In this document: positions 13,478-20,916 of the stretch, in pieces
Position numbering within the stretch: position 1 is the first letter of the stretch
How the letters are laid out: every line of letters starts with the position of its first letter
Source of the DNA: Galbitalea sp036499165
Lineage (GTDB): Bacteria > Actinomycetota > Actinomycetes > Actinomycetales > Microbacteriaceae
Length of the DNA stretch: 31,528 nucleotides
Assembly (NCBI GenBank): GCA_036499165.1
Contig: DASYEE010000107.1
Coordinates: 1 to 31,528 of the forward strand
Direction: 5' to 3'
The notes under the pieces: model-generated
What the model saw: only the letters and a program-made list of their open reading frames with translations
What the model was told of the DNA's origin: nothing
Database searches by the model: none
Position numbers and translations under genes: made by a program

Positions 13478-14116
13478 ATGGCTCGATTTCTCGTTGTGCT
13501 CGATGTGGATTCGACCCTGATCGAGAACGAAGTGATCGAGCTCCTCGCCGAGGAGGCCGGTTCGCTCGATGACGTCGCGGCCATCACCTTCAGGGCGATG
13601 AACGGCGAGCTCGACTTCGAGCAGAGCCTCAGGTCGCGTGTAGCGACGCTTCGCGGCCTTCCGGCAAGCGTGTTCGAGCGAGTCGGCAAGAGAGTGACCG
13701 TCACCGCCGGCGTAGCGGAAATGATCGCGGGCGTCCGAGCGGCGGGCGGCCGCGTCGGTGTGGTCTCAGGCGGATTCCACGAAGTCGTCGACCCCGTGGC
13801 GATAGAGCTCGACCTCGATTACTGGCGCGCAAACCGACTGGAAGTCGTCGATGGCGTGCTGACGGGCGGCCTGACCGGACCCATCATCGACGCCGAGGCG
13901 AAGGCATCCACCCTGCGGGAGTGGGCAGCAGATTTCGCGATTGCGCTCGACCAGACGGTCGCGGTCGGCGACGGCGCGAATGACCTGCCGATGATGGCCA
14001 TCACGGGTCTCGCCGTCGGATTCGACGCGAAGGCCCCCGTTCGCGACCAGGCGCACGTTCTTCTCGACGTTCGCGATCTGTCGCAGCTGCTGCCGCTCCT
14101 CGGCCTTCGGGGGTAG
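13478..14116 (+). CDS. serB: phosphoserine phosphatase (SerB-type HAD phosphatase)
   Basis: A 212-residue HAD-superfamily phosphatase. Motif I is LDVDSTLIENE with nucleophile Asp9 and acid Asp11, motif II is VVSGGF (Ser97), motif III has Lys142, and motif IV is GDGANDLPM (Asp165, Asp169). These match phosphoserine phosphatase, the last step of serine synthesis from 3-phosphoglycerate. It has only the catalytic domain; many actinobacterial SerB proteins also carry ACT regulatory domains, which are missing here, as in the short archaeal and some other bacterial forms. GGAAGG lies about nine bases before the ATG. It follows glgC by 48 bp and may be cotranscribed, though the functions are unrelated. 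Confidence 0.87.
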   Translation: MARFLVVLDVDSTLIENEVIELLAEEAGSLDDVAAITFRAMNGELDFEQSLRSRVATLRGLPASVFERVGKRVTVTAGVAEMIAGVRAAGGRVGVVSGGFHEVVDPVAIELDLDYWRANRLEVVDGVLTGGLTGPIIDAEAKASTLREWAADFAIALDQTVAVGDGANDLPMMAITGLAVGFDAKAPVRDQAHVLLDVRDLSQLLPLLGLRG

Positions 14117-14140
14117 TCTCCCCGGTTTCACGACGGGAGG

Positions 14141-14851
14141 TCAGTGGCCCATCCCGAGGCCGCCGTCGACCGGAATCACCGCTCCCGAGATGTAGCCGGC
14201 GTCGTCGCCCGCGAGCCATACGATCACCTTTGCCACCTCATCCGCAGCCGCGAAGCGCCCAGCAGGAATCGACTTTTTGTAGTCTGCCTGCTGCTGTTCT
14301 GGCAGCTCAGCCGTCATGTCGGTCTCGATAAAGCCGGGTGCAACGACGTTCGCTGTGATGCCGCGAGCACCGAGTTCGCGGGTAACGGATCGGGCGAGGC
14401 CGATGAGGCCGCTCTTCGACGCTGAGTAGTTGACCTGGCCGGCCGAGCCGAGCAGACCGACGACGCTGGAGACGAGGATGATGCGCCCGAACCGCGCCTT
14501 CAGCATGCCTTTCGACGCCCGCTTGACCACGCGGAAGGCGCCCGTGAGGTTCGTGTCGATGACGTCGGTGAAGTCGTCATCGGACATCCTCAGCAGGAGT
14601 GTGTCACGAGTTATCCCGGCGTTGGCGACGACGACCTCGACAGGGCCGAGCTTCGACTCGACCTCGGTGAATGCCGCGTCGAGGCTGGCGGCATCCGTCA
14701 CGTCTGCGCGCACGGTCATGCTGCCTTCCGGACCGTCCCCCGAGCGCGCGGTCACCGCGACCCTGTGACCCGCTTTCACGAATTCCGCTGCAATCGAGAA
14801 TCCGATTCCACGATTGCCGCCGGTGATCAGGACAGTGCGCTGGGTTGTCAT
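14141..14851 (-). CDS. fabG: FabG-type short-chain dehydrogenase/reductase (3-oxoacyl-ACP reductase)
   Basis: A 236-residue classical SDR. It has the NADP-binding GGNRGIG at 11-17, NAG at 77-79, catalytic Ser129, Tyr142 and Lys146 (VNYSASKSG), and Asn101. The NAGITRDTLLLRMSDDDF block, VNYSASKSGLIGLARS, and the ending GAVIPVDGGLGMGH are those of FabG/MabA 3-oxoacyl-ACP reductases, which reduce the beta-keto group during fatty-acid elongation with NADPH. It sits alone, not in the fab cluster, so it could be a second FabG or a reductase for another substrate. TAGGCT at 14865-14860 on the minus strand ends eight bases before the ATG, again fitting a near-leaderless transcript. Confidence 0.87.
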   Translation of the reverse strand: MTTQRTVLITGGNRGIGFSIAAEFVKAGHRVAVTARSGDGPEGSMTVRADVTDAASLDAAFTEVESKLGPVEVVVANAGITRDTLLLRMSDDDFTDVIDTNLTGAFRVVKRASKGMLKARFGRIILVSSVVGLLGSAGQVNYSASKSGLIGLARSVTRELGARGITANVVAPGFIETDMTAELPEQQQADYKKSIPAGRFAAADEVAKVIVWLAGDDAGYISGAVIPVDGGLGMGH

Positions 14852-14859
14852 GGCTCACA

Positions 14860-14865
14860 AGCCTA
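14860..14865 (-). promoter_or_regulatory. -10 box for the FabG-type gene
   Basis: The minus strand reads TAGGCT, eight bases before the ATG at 14851. The spacing is slightly longer than at other sites, so a one- or two-base leader is possible. Confidence 0.4.
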
Positions 14866-14931
14866 ATGTCATGCGAGCGCTCGTCCCTGGCCGTCGAAAG
14901 TGGTGCATGCGGACGTAGGCTGGTGGTGCCA

Positions 14932-15231
14932 ATGAAGAAGCAGCAGATGCAATCGGTGACCTCGCTCCCGCCGTCGCCGGACGAGGAGCGCCGCGGTCGT
15001 GTGATCAAGTACACGATCACGATGTCCGTGCGCGTCGTGTGCTTCCTGCTCATCTTCGTCGTGCCGGGCTGGTGGCGACTGATTCCCGTGCTCGGAACGA
15101 TTGTCCTTCCGTATATCGCCGTCGTCGTCGCGAACACAGCCACACGCAGTTCTACCCCGCCGCCTGAGCGTCCTGGCGCCATCCTCCTCGTTCGTGACCC
15201 CGCCGCACCCCACCCGGGAGACGATGCATGA
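14932..15231 (+). CDS. DUF3099-type small membrane protein
   Basis: A 99-residue protein with a polar N-terminus (QSVTSLPPSPDEERRGRVIKY) and then two hydrophobic segments, about 31-46 and 50-70, separated by PGWWRL, and a Pro-rich polar tail. This layout and the SVTSL-x-PSPDEERR wording match the actinobacterial DUF3099 family of unknown function. I chose the ATG at 14932; two in-frame GTG codons at 14923 and 14926 are possible and lie closer to a TAGGCT at 14916-14921. The stop overlaps the start of the next gene (ATGA), so it is translationally coupled to the small Cys/His protein and SURF1. A membrane role in respiratory assembly is suggested only by these neighbours. Confidence 0.75.
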   Translation: MKKQQMQSVTSLPPSPDEERRGRVIKYTITMSVRVVCFLLIFVVPGWWRLIPVLGTIVLPYIAVVVANTATRSSTPPPERPGAILLVRDPAAPHPGDDA

Positions 15232-15476
15232 TCGGTCTCGGCGAAGACCCGTCGACCCCGCAGTGTTCCCGTGCCGGGTGCGACGCGCCGGCCACGCGGG
15301 CGGTCAACTGGCGAAATCCCAAGATTCACACGGAGTCGCGGGTTAAGGTATGGCTGGCATGCGATGAGCACGCCGACTACCTGCGCGACTTTGTCGCCGC
15401 CCGTGGATTTCCCGTCATCGTGACCGGATTCGGCGAGGTCGTCGAATCGGTACCGGATGGAGTTGGCCTGTCGTGA
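15228..15476 (+). CDS. 82-residue conserved-looking Cys/His protein of unknown function
   Basis: I do not recognise a named family with certainty. The protein has Cys13-x4-Cys18 and Cys45-x2-His48, a spacing that could hold one zinc ion, with NWRNPKIH and VKVWLACDEH as the most distinctive blocks. No signal peptide or membrane segment is seen, so it should be cytoplasmic. It overlaps the upstream DUF3099 gene by ATGA and the downstream SURF1 gene by GTGA, so all three are translated in a coupled way. The context suggests a link to the membrane or to cytochrome oxidase assembly; this is an inference from position only. Confidence 0.72.
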   Translation: MIGLGEDPSTPQCSRAGCDAPATRAVNWRNPKIHTESRVKVWLACDEHADYLRDFVAARGFPVIVTGFGEVVESVPDGVGLS

Positions 15477-16357
15477 GGAACTGGCGTTTCGCCTTCAACC
15501 GGCGCTGGCTCACCTACCTCATCATGGCGCTGGTCTTCGCCGTCGCCTGCGTACTGCTCTCTCGGTGGCAATTCAGCCGCAATGAGGAGACACAGACGCA
15601 GAGCAGGCTGGTCAACGGCAACTACAACGCTGAGCCGGTGGCGCTCGACCAGCTTCTGACGTCGCACGCCAAGTACTCCCCGGGTCTCGTGTGGCGTCGC
15701 GTCGAGGTAGCTGGCACGTACGACACTGCGAAGCAGCTGCTGGTACGTGACCGATCCCTCGGCAGTAACCCCGGTTTCGAGGTTCTCACTCCCCTCAAAC
15801 TTGCCAACGGGTCGTATTTCATCGTCGATCGTGGCTGGGTCTCGATCGGCACCAAGCGCGAGTATCCCGACTACATCCCGGCGGCCCCGACGGGAACTGT
15901 CCACGTGGTTGCCCGGTTGCAGGGTTCCGAGACCGTCCTGCCCGGTCGCACCGCGCCATCCGGCGAGATCTCAGAGATCAATCTGCCCAAGGTCGCTGGT
16001 GACCTGGGTGCCCCGACGTACACCGGCGCATATGGGCTCCTGTCGACTGAGACGCCCGCGCCCGCCGAGCGACCGGTAGCGGCATCCAAACCTGTCGTCG
16101 ACCCCGGCCCGTTTCTCTCGTACGCGTTCCAGTGGATCCTGTTCGCGCTGTTTGCGTTCGCCGGGCTCGCCTGGGCGCTCCGCCAGGAGTACAGGATCCG
16201 CAACGCGGATGACCCGGAAGAGCGCGACAGGGCCGAGGAGCGCGCCGTGAGGGCCCGCAAGAGGGCTCCGAGCGACGCTGACATCGAAGATGCGCAGATC
16301 GCAGAGTCCGTCGCTGACGACGCTCGGCCACGCGAAAGCGAGTTCGAGGACGCCTAG
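15473..16357 (+). CDS. SURF1-family cytochrome oxidase assembly protein
   Basis: A 294-residue membrane protein with the SURF1 layout: one N-terminal membrane segment (about 12-30), a large extracytoplasmic domain, and a second segment near the C-terminus (about 214-236). WQ-x-x-R after the first helix, VRDRSLGSNPGFEVLTPL, FIVDRGWV and SYAFQWILFA are family hallmarks. SURF1 helps insert heme a into subunit I of cytochrome aa3 oxidase. The charged tail (about 238-294) is longer than usual and rich in Arg, Glu and Asp. The GTG start overlaps the preceding stop. Genes for heme O and heme A synthesis lie about 6-8 kb downstream, consistent with an aa3 oxidase in this organism. Confidence 0.9.
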   Translation: MRNWRFAFNRRWLTYLIMALVFAVACVLLSRWQFSRNEETQTQSRLVNGNYNAEPVALDQLLTSHAKYSPGLVWRRVEVAGTYDTAKQLLVRDRSLGSNPGFEVLTPLKLANGSYFIVDRGWVSIGTKREYPDYIPAAPTGTVHVVARLQGSETVLPGRTAPSGEISEINLPKVAGDLGAPTYTGAYGLLSTETPAPAERPVAASKPVVDPGPFLSYAFQWILFALFAFAGLAWALRQEYRIRNADDPEERDRAEERAVRARKRAPSDADIEDAQIAESVADDARPRESEFEDA

Positions 16358-16386
16358 AGCGGCGTCACCAGGCCGGATACCGCCGA

Positions 16387-17991
16387 TCAGGCGAGGCTGA
16401 TGAGCTCCGCGTAGTCGCGGTTCCAGTGGTCCTCGACGCCGTCAGGAAGGATGAGGACGCGTTCGGGGTTCAGAGCCTCGACTGCACCCTCGTCGTGGCT
16501 GACCAGTACAACAGCACCCGTGTAGCCAGCCAACGCGCCCAGGATCTCTTCGCGACTCGCGGGATCCAGGTTGTTCGTTGGCTCGTCGAGGAGGAGCACG
16601 TTGGCGCCCGAGACGACGATCATCGCAAGAGCGAGTCTTGTCTTCTCGCCGCCGGAGAGCACCCCGGCCGGCTTCACCGCGTCATCCCCTGTGAAGAGGA
16701 ACGACCCGAGAACGCGGCGCGCCTCGGTCTCGGTGAGATTGGGCGACGACGACACCATGTTCTCGAGCACGCTGCGCTTGACATCGATCGTCTCGTGCTC
16801 CTGTGCGTAGTAGCCGATCCTGAGGCCGTGGCCGGGTTCAAGCTGGCCGGTGTCCGGCTTGTCAACACCAGCGAGGATGCGCAGAAGGGTCGTCTTGCCA
16901 GCACCGTTCAGGCCGAGGACAACGACCTTCGACCCGCGGTCGATGGCGAGGTCGACGGCGGTGAAGATCTCGAGCGAGCCGTAACTCTTCGAGAGATTCG
17001 ATGCCATAAGTGGGGTGCGGCCGCAGGCGACGGGATCAGGGAAGCGCAGCTTGGCAACGCGATCGGAGACGCGAACCTCGTCGAGCCCCGCGAGCAGCTT
17101 CTCGGCGCGCGCGACCATCTGGTGAGCCGCGGCGGCCTTGGATGCCTTCGCCCCGAACTTCGCTGCCTGCGTTGTGAGCACCGCGGCCTTCTTCTCCGCG
17201 TTGACGCGCTCCTTCTTGCGACGTTCTTCGTCTGACGCGCGCTGGCGCAGGTAGTTCTTCCAGCCCATGTTGTACACGTCGATGGTTTGCCGATTGGCAT
17301 CGAGATAGAAGACCTTGTTGACGGTCTCCTCGACGATTTCGAGGTCGTGGCTGATCACGATCAGGCCGCCGGGGTAACCCTTCAGGAAGTCGCGCAGCCA
17401 GACCACAGAGTCGGCGTCGAGGTGGTTGGTCGGCTCATCGAGCAGCATCGTGTCCGCGCCGCTGAAGAGGATCCGCGCGAGTTCGATTCGCCGTCGCTGG
17501 CCACCGGACAGGGTCGAAAGCGGCTGGCTCAGGATACGGTCCGGGAGGCTCAGGTTGCTGGCGATCGATGCGGCTTCGGCTTCGGCCGCGTAGCCGCCCA
17601 GCGCCGTGAAGCGCTCCTCGAGGTTGCCGTATCGCTTCATCGCGGCTGCGCTCACCGCATCGTCGGTGGAGGCCATATCAAGTGTCGACTGCTCCATGCC
17701 GACAAGGAGGCTACCGAGTCCGCGGGCATCGAGGATGCGCGTGCGGGCCAGGTCTTCCGGGTTGCCGGAGCGCGGGTCCTGCGGGAGATAGCCGATTTCG
17801 CCGGTGCGGTCGATCTTGCCTGCTGCGGGCGCCAGTTCGCCGGCGAGGGTCTTGGTCAGGGTCGTCTTGCCAGCGCCATTGCGACCGACGAGGCCGATCT
17901 TGTCGCCGCGATCGACACGGAAGGTGACCTCATCCATGAGTAGCCTTGCCCCCACACGTAGCTCGAGGTCTTGCACGGAGAGCACAGGCAT
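16387..17991 (-). CDS. ABC-F family ATPase (ribosome-associated)
   Basis: A 534-residue protein with two ABC domains and no membrane segment. Domain 1 has Walker A GRNGAGKT (36-43), LSGGQ (161-165) and DEPTNHLD (185-192). A charged linker of about 80 residues (about 235-315, rich in Lys, Arg, Ala and Glu) follows. Domain 2 has LNGAGKTT (361-368), LSGGE (445-449) and DEPTNNLD (469-476). The tandem layout and linker define ABC-F proteins, which bind the ribosomal E site; some act in translation (EttA-like), others displace antibiotics. The subgroup is not clear, so no symbol is given. A TAGACT box lies upstream at 18051-18046 on the minus strand, with a structured region around it. Confidence 0.93.
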   Translation of the reverse strand: MPVLSVQDLELRVGARLLMDEVTFRVDRGDKIGLVGRNGAGKTTLTKTLAGELAPAAGKIDRTGEIGYLPQDPRSGNPEDLARTRILDARGLGSLLVGMEQSTLDMASTDDAVSAAAMKRYGNLEERFTALGGYAAEAEAASIASNLSLPDRILSQPLSTLSGGQRRRIELARILFSGADTMLLDEPTNHLDADSVVWLRDFLKGYPGGLIVISHDLEIVEETVNKVFYLDANRQTIDVYNMGWKNYLRQRASDEERRKKERVNAEKKAAVLTTQAAKFGAKASKAAAAHQMVARAEKLLAGLDEVRVSDRVAKLRFPDPVACGRTPLMASNLSKSYGSLEIFTAVDLAIDRGSKVVVLGLNGAGKTTLLRILAGVDKPDTGQLEPGHGLRIGYYAQEHETIDVKRSVLENMVSSSPNLTETEARRVLGSFLFTGDDAVKPAGVLSGGEKTRLALAMIVVSGANVLLLDEPTNNLDPASREEILGALAGYTGAVVLVSHDEGAVEALNPERVLILPDGVEDHWNRDYAELISLA

Positions 17992-18030
17992 GGTCCAGTT
18001 CTTTAGGCGCGCTTCAACAACGCAGAAGGA

Positions 18031-18095
18031 GGGGGTCAGCCAGATAGTCTACTTTGGTACCTGCTTCGTCCGCTGCTCGCGCAGGTTCGACCCCC
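18031..18095. repeat. nested inverted repeat upstream of the ABC-F gene
   Basis: The outer arms GGGGGTC (18031-18037) and GACCCCC (18089-18095) are perfectly complementary. The inner arms ACCTGC (18059-18064) and GCAGGT (18081-18086) are too. The probable ABC-F -10 box lies between the left outer and inner arms. It could be an operator or part of a leader structure; which is not decidable here. Confidence 0.5.
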
Positions 18096-18197
18096 AACCC
18101 GGCCCGTTCGGGTGGCCGGCCGGACGCTCGCTGTGCTCCTCGTCGGCAGCGCTCCAGGTGCCACCCGTGGTGCCTAGTCCATCGTCGTCGGTGGATC

Positions 18198-18228
18198 GTG
18201 GCGGACCATCGAGCGTCGTGACCGCCAC
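18198..18228 (-). terminator. possible transcript-end hairpin after the suf cluster
   Basis: GTGGCGG (18198-18204) and CCGCCAC (18222-18228) form a perfect seven-base stem with a 17-base loop, about 40 bp after the SufT-like stop. No T-tract follows, so termination is uncertain. Confidence 0.3.
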
Positions 18229-18268
18229 AAGGCTTCCGGGTACGGAGGGTGCTGCGGAGGGTAGTTCG

Positions 18269-18598
18269 CTACATCGAGAAGCCGAGTGCGCGCATCATGT
18301 CGCGCCCGTCGTCTGTGATCTTCTCGGGGCCCCACGGCGGCATCCACACCCAGTTGATGCGGAACGCGTCGACGATGCCGTCGAGCGCCTGTGCCGTCTG
18401 TTCCTCGAGCACGTCGGTGAGTGGGCATCCCGCCGAGGTCAGCGTCATGCTGATGATCAGGGCGTCGTTCTCGTCGTCCCACGACAGGTCGTAGATGAGA
18501 CCGAGATCGACGACATTGACGCCGAGTTCTGGGTCCATGACCTCTTTGAGGCTCTCTTCGACGGCATCGAAGAGCGACGGGGCGAGTGCGGTTGGCAT
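18269..18598 (-). CDS. sufT: SufT-like MIP18/DUF59 metal-sulfur cluster assembly factor
   Basis: A 109-residue single-domain protein of the MIP18 (DUF59) family. DPELGVNVVDLGLIY at 22-36 and TSAGCP with the conserved Cys58 are the family hallmarks; the end carries WMPPWGPEKIT. Members assist Fe-S cluster maturation or transfer to target proteins. It is the last gene of the suf cluster on this strand, starting four bases after the sufC stop. TAGGCT overlaps that stop (18610-18605) and ends six bases before the ATG, so it may also be made from its own leaderless transcript. No usual ribosome binding site is seen before the start. Confidence 0.88.
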   Translation of the reverse strand: MPTALAPSLFDAVEESLKEVMDPELGVNVVDLGLIYDLSWDDENDALIISMTLTSAGCPLTDVLEEQTAQALDGIVDAFRINWVWMPPWGPEKITDDGRDMMRALGFSM

Positions 18599-18602
18599 GC
18601 TG

Positions 18603-19367
18603 CTAGCCTACGCTCGCGGTCGTAAGAAAGCGGTCGTAGCCCTCGTTTTCGAGGCGGTCCGCGAGTTCCGGGCCGCCCTCTTCAGCGACACGGCCTTCGA
18701 CGAAGACGTGCACGAAGTCGGGGTGAATGTAGCGCAGGATCCGCGTGTAGTGGGTGATCAGAAGCACGCCGAGGCCAGTGGCCTCATGAGCGCGGTTCAC
18801 GCCCTCAGACACGATCTTCAATGCGTCGACATCGAGGCCCGAATCTGTCTCGTCAAGCACGGCAAAGCGTGGCTTGAGCAACTCCAGCTGGAGGATCTCG
18901 TGGCGCTTTTTCTCACCGCCGGAGAAGCCCTCGTTGACGTTGCGCTCGGCGAAGGTGCCGTCCATGCGGAGAGCGGCCATCGACTCGCGGACCTGCTTGC
19001 CCCACCCGCGGATCGCCGGCGCCTCGCCGTCGATCGCGGTCTTCGCTGTGCGCAGGAAGTTGGTGACTGTGACTCCGGGAATCTCGACCGGGTACTGCAT
19101 AGCGAGAAAGAGTCCAGCGCGCGCACGAGCGTCGACACTCATCTTGAGCACGTCCTCGCCGTCGAGCAGGATGGAACCGCCCTCGACGTGATATTTCGGA
19201 TGGCCAGCGATCGTGTAAGCCAGGGTGGACTTGCCCGAGCCGTTTGGACCCATGATCGCGTGGACCTCACCCTGGTTGATGGTGAGGTCGACGCCCTTCA
19301 GGATGTGCTTGGTTCCCTGGTCGGTTTCGACGCTGACCTTGAGGTCTTTGATGACGAGAGTAGACAA
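18603..19367 (-). CDS. sufC: Fe-S cluster assembly ATPase SufC
   Basis: A 254-residue soluble ABC ATPase that powers the SufBCD scaffold. It has Walker A GPNGSGKS at 40-47, the SufC-specific signature GFSGGEKKR (about 147-155), and LDETDSGLDVDAL (about 171-183) in place of the common LDEPT. The start is a TTG at 19367: the family begins close to STLVIKDLKV, and AAGGA lies seven bases upstream on the minus strand. The frame is open for 59 more codons upstream, but that stretch overlaps the Rieske gene and does not look like protein. SufC acts in the cytoplasm with SufB and SufD, both encoded just upstream. Confidence 0.95.
   Translation of the reverse strand: MSTLVIKDLKVSVETDQGTKHILKGVDLTINQGEVHAIMGPNGSGKSTLAYTIAGHPKYHVEGGSILLDGEDVLKMSVDARARAGLFLAMQYPVEIPGVTVTNFLRTAKTAIDGEAPAIRGWGKQVRESMAALRMDGTFAERNVNEGFSGGEKKRHEILQLELLKPRFAVLDETDSGLDVDALKIVSEGVNRAHEATGLGVLLITHYTRILRYIHPDFVHVFVEGRVAEEGGPELADRLENEGYDRFLTTASVG
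18605..18610 (-). promoter_or_regulatory. possible internal -10 box for sufT
   Basis: The minus strand reads TAGGCT, then AGCAGC, then the sufT ATG at 18598. The box overlaps the sufC stop codon, so its sequence is partly constrained by coding and the match could be chance. Confidence 0.3.
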
Positions 19368-19402
19368 TTCGTATTCCTTGTTTTCGGTGAGGGCCGCGGT
19401 GC

Positions 19403-19729
19403 TCAGACGGCCAAAGTCTCGGTCGGATCGACGTAGACGTCGCCGTCCTGGATGGTGACCCGAAAGACGGGGACGGGCTCGTATGCCGGAAGAGAAAGTG
19501 GCTTCCCTGTCAAGAGTGAGAACTTCGATCCGTGAGCCCAGCATTCGAGCGTCTCACCCTCGACGAAGCCCTCGGAGAGGGAGATATCGCCGTGGGTGCA
19601 GGTGTCACCGATCGCGTGGACAGTTCCGGACGAGTCCTTGACGATGGCGATCGCGATGTCGTCGATCTCGACCTTCAGCGCCTCGTCCTGCCCGAGTTCA
19701 TCGAGCGCGCAGATGCGGATGTCGCTCAT
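19403..19729 (-). CDS. Rieske-type [2Fe-2S] ferredoxin
   Basis: A 108-residue Rieske-domain protein. The cluster ligands are CTHG (Cys44, His46) and CWAHG (Cys63, His66), giving C-x-H-x16-C-x2-H, the pattern of dioxygenase-type Rieske ferredoxins. No oxygenase or reductase gene is nearby. It lies inside the suf cluster between sufD and sufC, with its ATG overlapping the sufD stop (ATGA). It may be an electron donor to cluster assembly or a maturation partner; this is an inference from position. It is cytoplasmic, with no signal or membrane segment. Confidence 0.92.
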   Translation of the reverse strand: MSDIRICALDELGQDEALKVEIDDIAIAIVKDSSGTVHAIGDTCTHGDISLSEGFVEGETLECWAHGSKFSLLTGKPLSLPAYEPVPVFRVTIQDGDVYVDPTETLAV

Positions 19730-20916
19730 GCTGCCACCCCAGCCAGTTCGGCCTCGATGGCGATCGCAAGGCGCGCGCGCAGCCCCTCAGAATCGACCTT
19801 TTGCACGATCTCCGCCAGGAAGCCGAGCACGACCAGCCTTCGCGCCTCACGCTCGCTGATTCCCCTGGCCTGCAGGTAAAACAACTGCTCGTCGTCGAAG
19901 CGCCCGGTCGCGCTTGCGTGACCGGCTCCGAGGATGTCGCCCGTCTCGATCTCGAGGTTCGGAACCGAGTCTGCGCGCGTACCCTCGCTCAGGACGAGGT
20001 TGCGATTCTGCTCGTAGGTGTCAGTGCCAGGCGCGTTTGCCCCGATGAGGACATCGCCGACCCACACGGTGTGCGCGCCCTGGCCGTTGAGTGCGCCCTT
20101 GTAATTCACGCGACTGCGGGTCTGGGGTGCGGCGTGCTCGACGTAGACGCGCTGCTCGAGGTGCTGCCCCGCGTCGGCGAAGTACAGGCCGAAGAGTTCT
20201 GCCTCCGCACCCTGTGAATCGAGGTGCGTCGACGGATTCACACGGACGACTTTGCCGCCAAGTGAGACGACGATGTGCTTGAAGTGTGCGTCGCGCCCGA
20301 CCGTGGCGAAGTGGCTCGCGAGATGGATCGCGTCGTCATCCCATTCCTGCACGCTGATCACGGTGAGACGCGCGCCGTCGCCGACGATGATCTCGACGTT
20401 CTCGCTGAGGACGGCTGGCCCGAAATTCTGCAACACGACGGTTGCAACGCTGTTCGGCCTGGCTTCGACGATCGTGTGTGCACCGCGGGGTTTGGAGCCG
20501 AGAGACGACCGGGTGACCGTCACCTCGGTGTGCTCGTCGCTCGACACAGTGATGGCAAGAGCCTTCTCGAACGAGTTCCAGGCATTTGCCGACGCTCGCT
20601 CCTCCGGAGAGCCGGTGGATGCGATGCGTGCGTCATCCCGGCCGACCCAGTCGACCGCGACTCCCTCTGCTGCTGTGGCGGCGAAATCGTAGACCGCGCC
20701 ATCCAGCTCCGCGCCCACCAGCGACGAGATGAGCTTCAGCGGCGTGAGTTTCCACTCGGCCTCGAGCCCTGTGACTGCCGCGAAATCGGCAGGATCGGTC
20801 GAGGTGAAACGCCCGGATCGGGTCTGTACCGGCACCGGGCCGTGAGAGTTGGAATCCCATCCCCCATCGCTGTGTGCCGTGTTGCCATGCTGTGTTTCGG
20901 TTGGTGCCAGGGCCAT
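19726..20916 (-). CDS. sufD: Fe-S cluster assembly protein SufD
   Basis: A 396-residue SufD, a partner of SufB in the SufBCD scaffold that builds [4Fe-4S] clusters. The beta-helix core region (EARPNSVATVVLQNFGPAV, FKHIVVSLGGKVVRVN) leads to the conserved C-terminal part AGHASATGRFDDEQLFYLQARG, followed by the helical tail with ISEREARRLVVLGFLAEIV. The N-terminal 60 residues are variable, as expected. The start ATG is the base just after the sufB stop (20917), so the two are translated together. The length is normal for the family. Confidence 0.95.
   Translation of the reverse strand: MALAPTETQHGNTAHSDGGWDSNSHGPVPVQTRSGRFTSTDPADFAAVTGLEAEWKLTPLKLISSLVGAELDGAVYDFAATAAEGVAVDWVGRDDARIASTGSPEERASANAWNSFEKALAITVSSDEHTEVTVTRSSLGSKPRGAHTIVEARPNSVATVVLQNFGPAVLSENVEIIVGDGARLTVISVQEWDDDAIHLASHFATVGRDAHFKHIVVSLGGKVVRVNPSTHLDSQGAEAELFGLYFADAGQHLEQRVYVEHAAPQTRSRVNYKGALNGQGAHTVWVGDVLIGANAPGTDTYEQNRNLVLSEGTRADSVPNLEIETGDILGAGHASATGRFDDEQLFYLQARGISEREARRLVVLGFLAEIVQKVDSEGLRARLAIAIEAELAGVAA

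Larger units (their letters stand above)
17992..18268. other. gene-free region between the ABC-F and SufT-like genes
   Basis: I see no protein or RNA gene here. It holds the nested inverted repeat at 18031-18095, a probable minus-strand -10 box (TAGACT, 18051-18046) for the ABC-F gene, and a seven-base inverted repeat at 18198-18228. A GGTTCGACCCCC stretch resembles a tRNA T-arm but no tRNA can be folded around it. Confidence 0.6.

Noticed and set aside
18020..18100. Possible tRNA, suggested by GGTTCGACCCCC
   Set aside because: The T-loop-like sequence is not flanked by a pairing five-base stem, and no acceptor or anticodon arms can be formed.
19368..19544. Upstream extension of sufC by 59 codons
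   Set aside because: It overlaps the Rieske gene, is Arg-rich, and SufC proteins start near the TTG at 19367.
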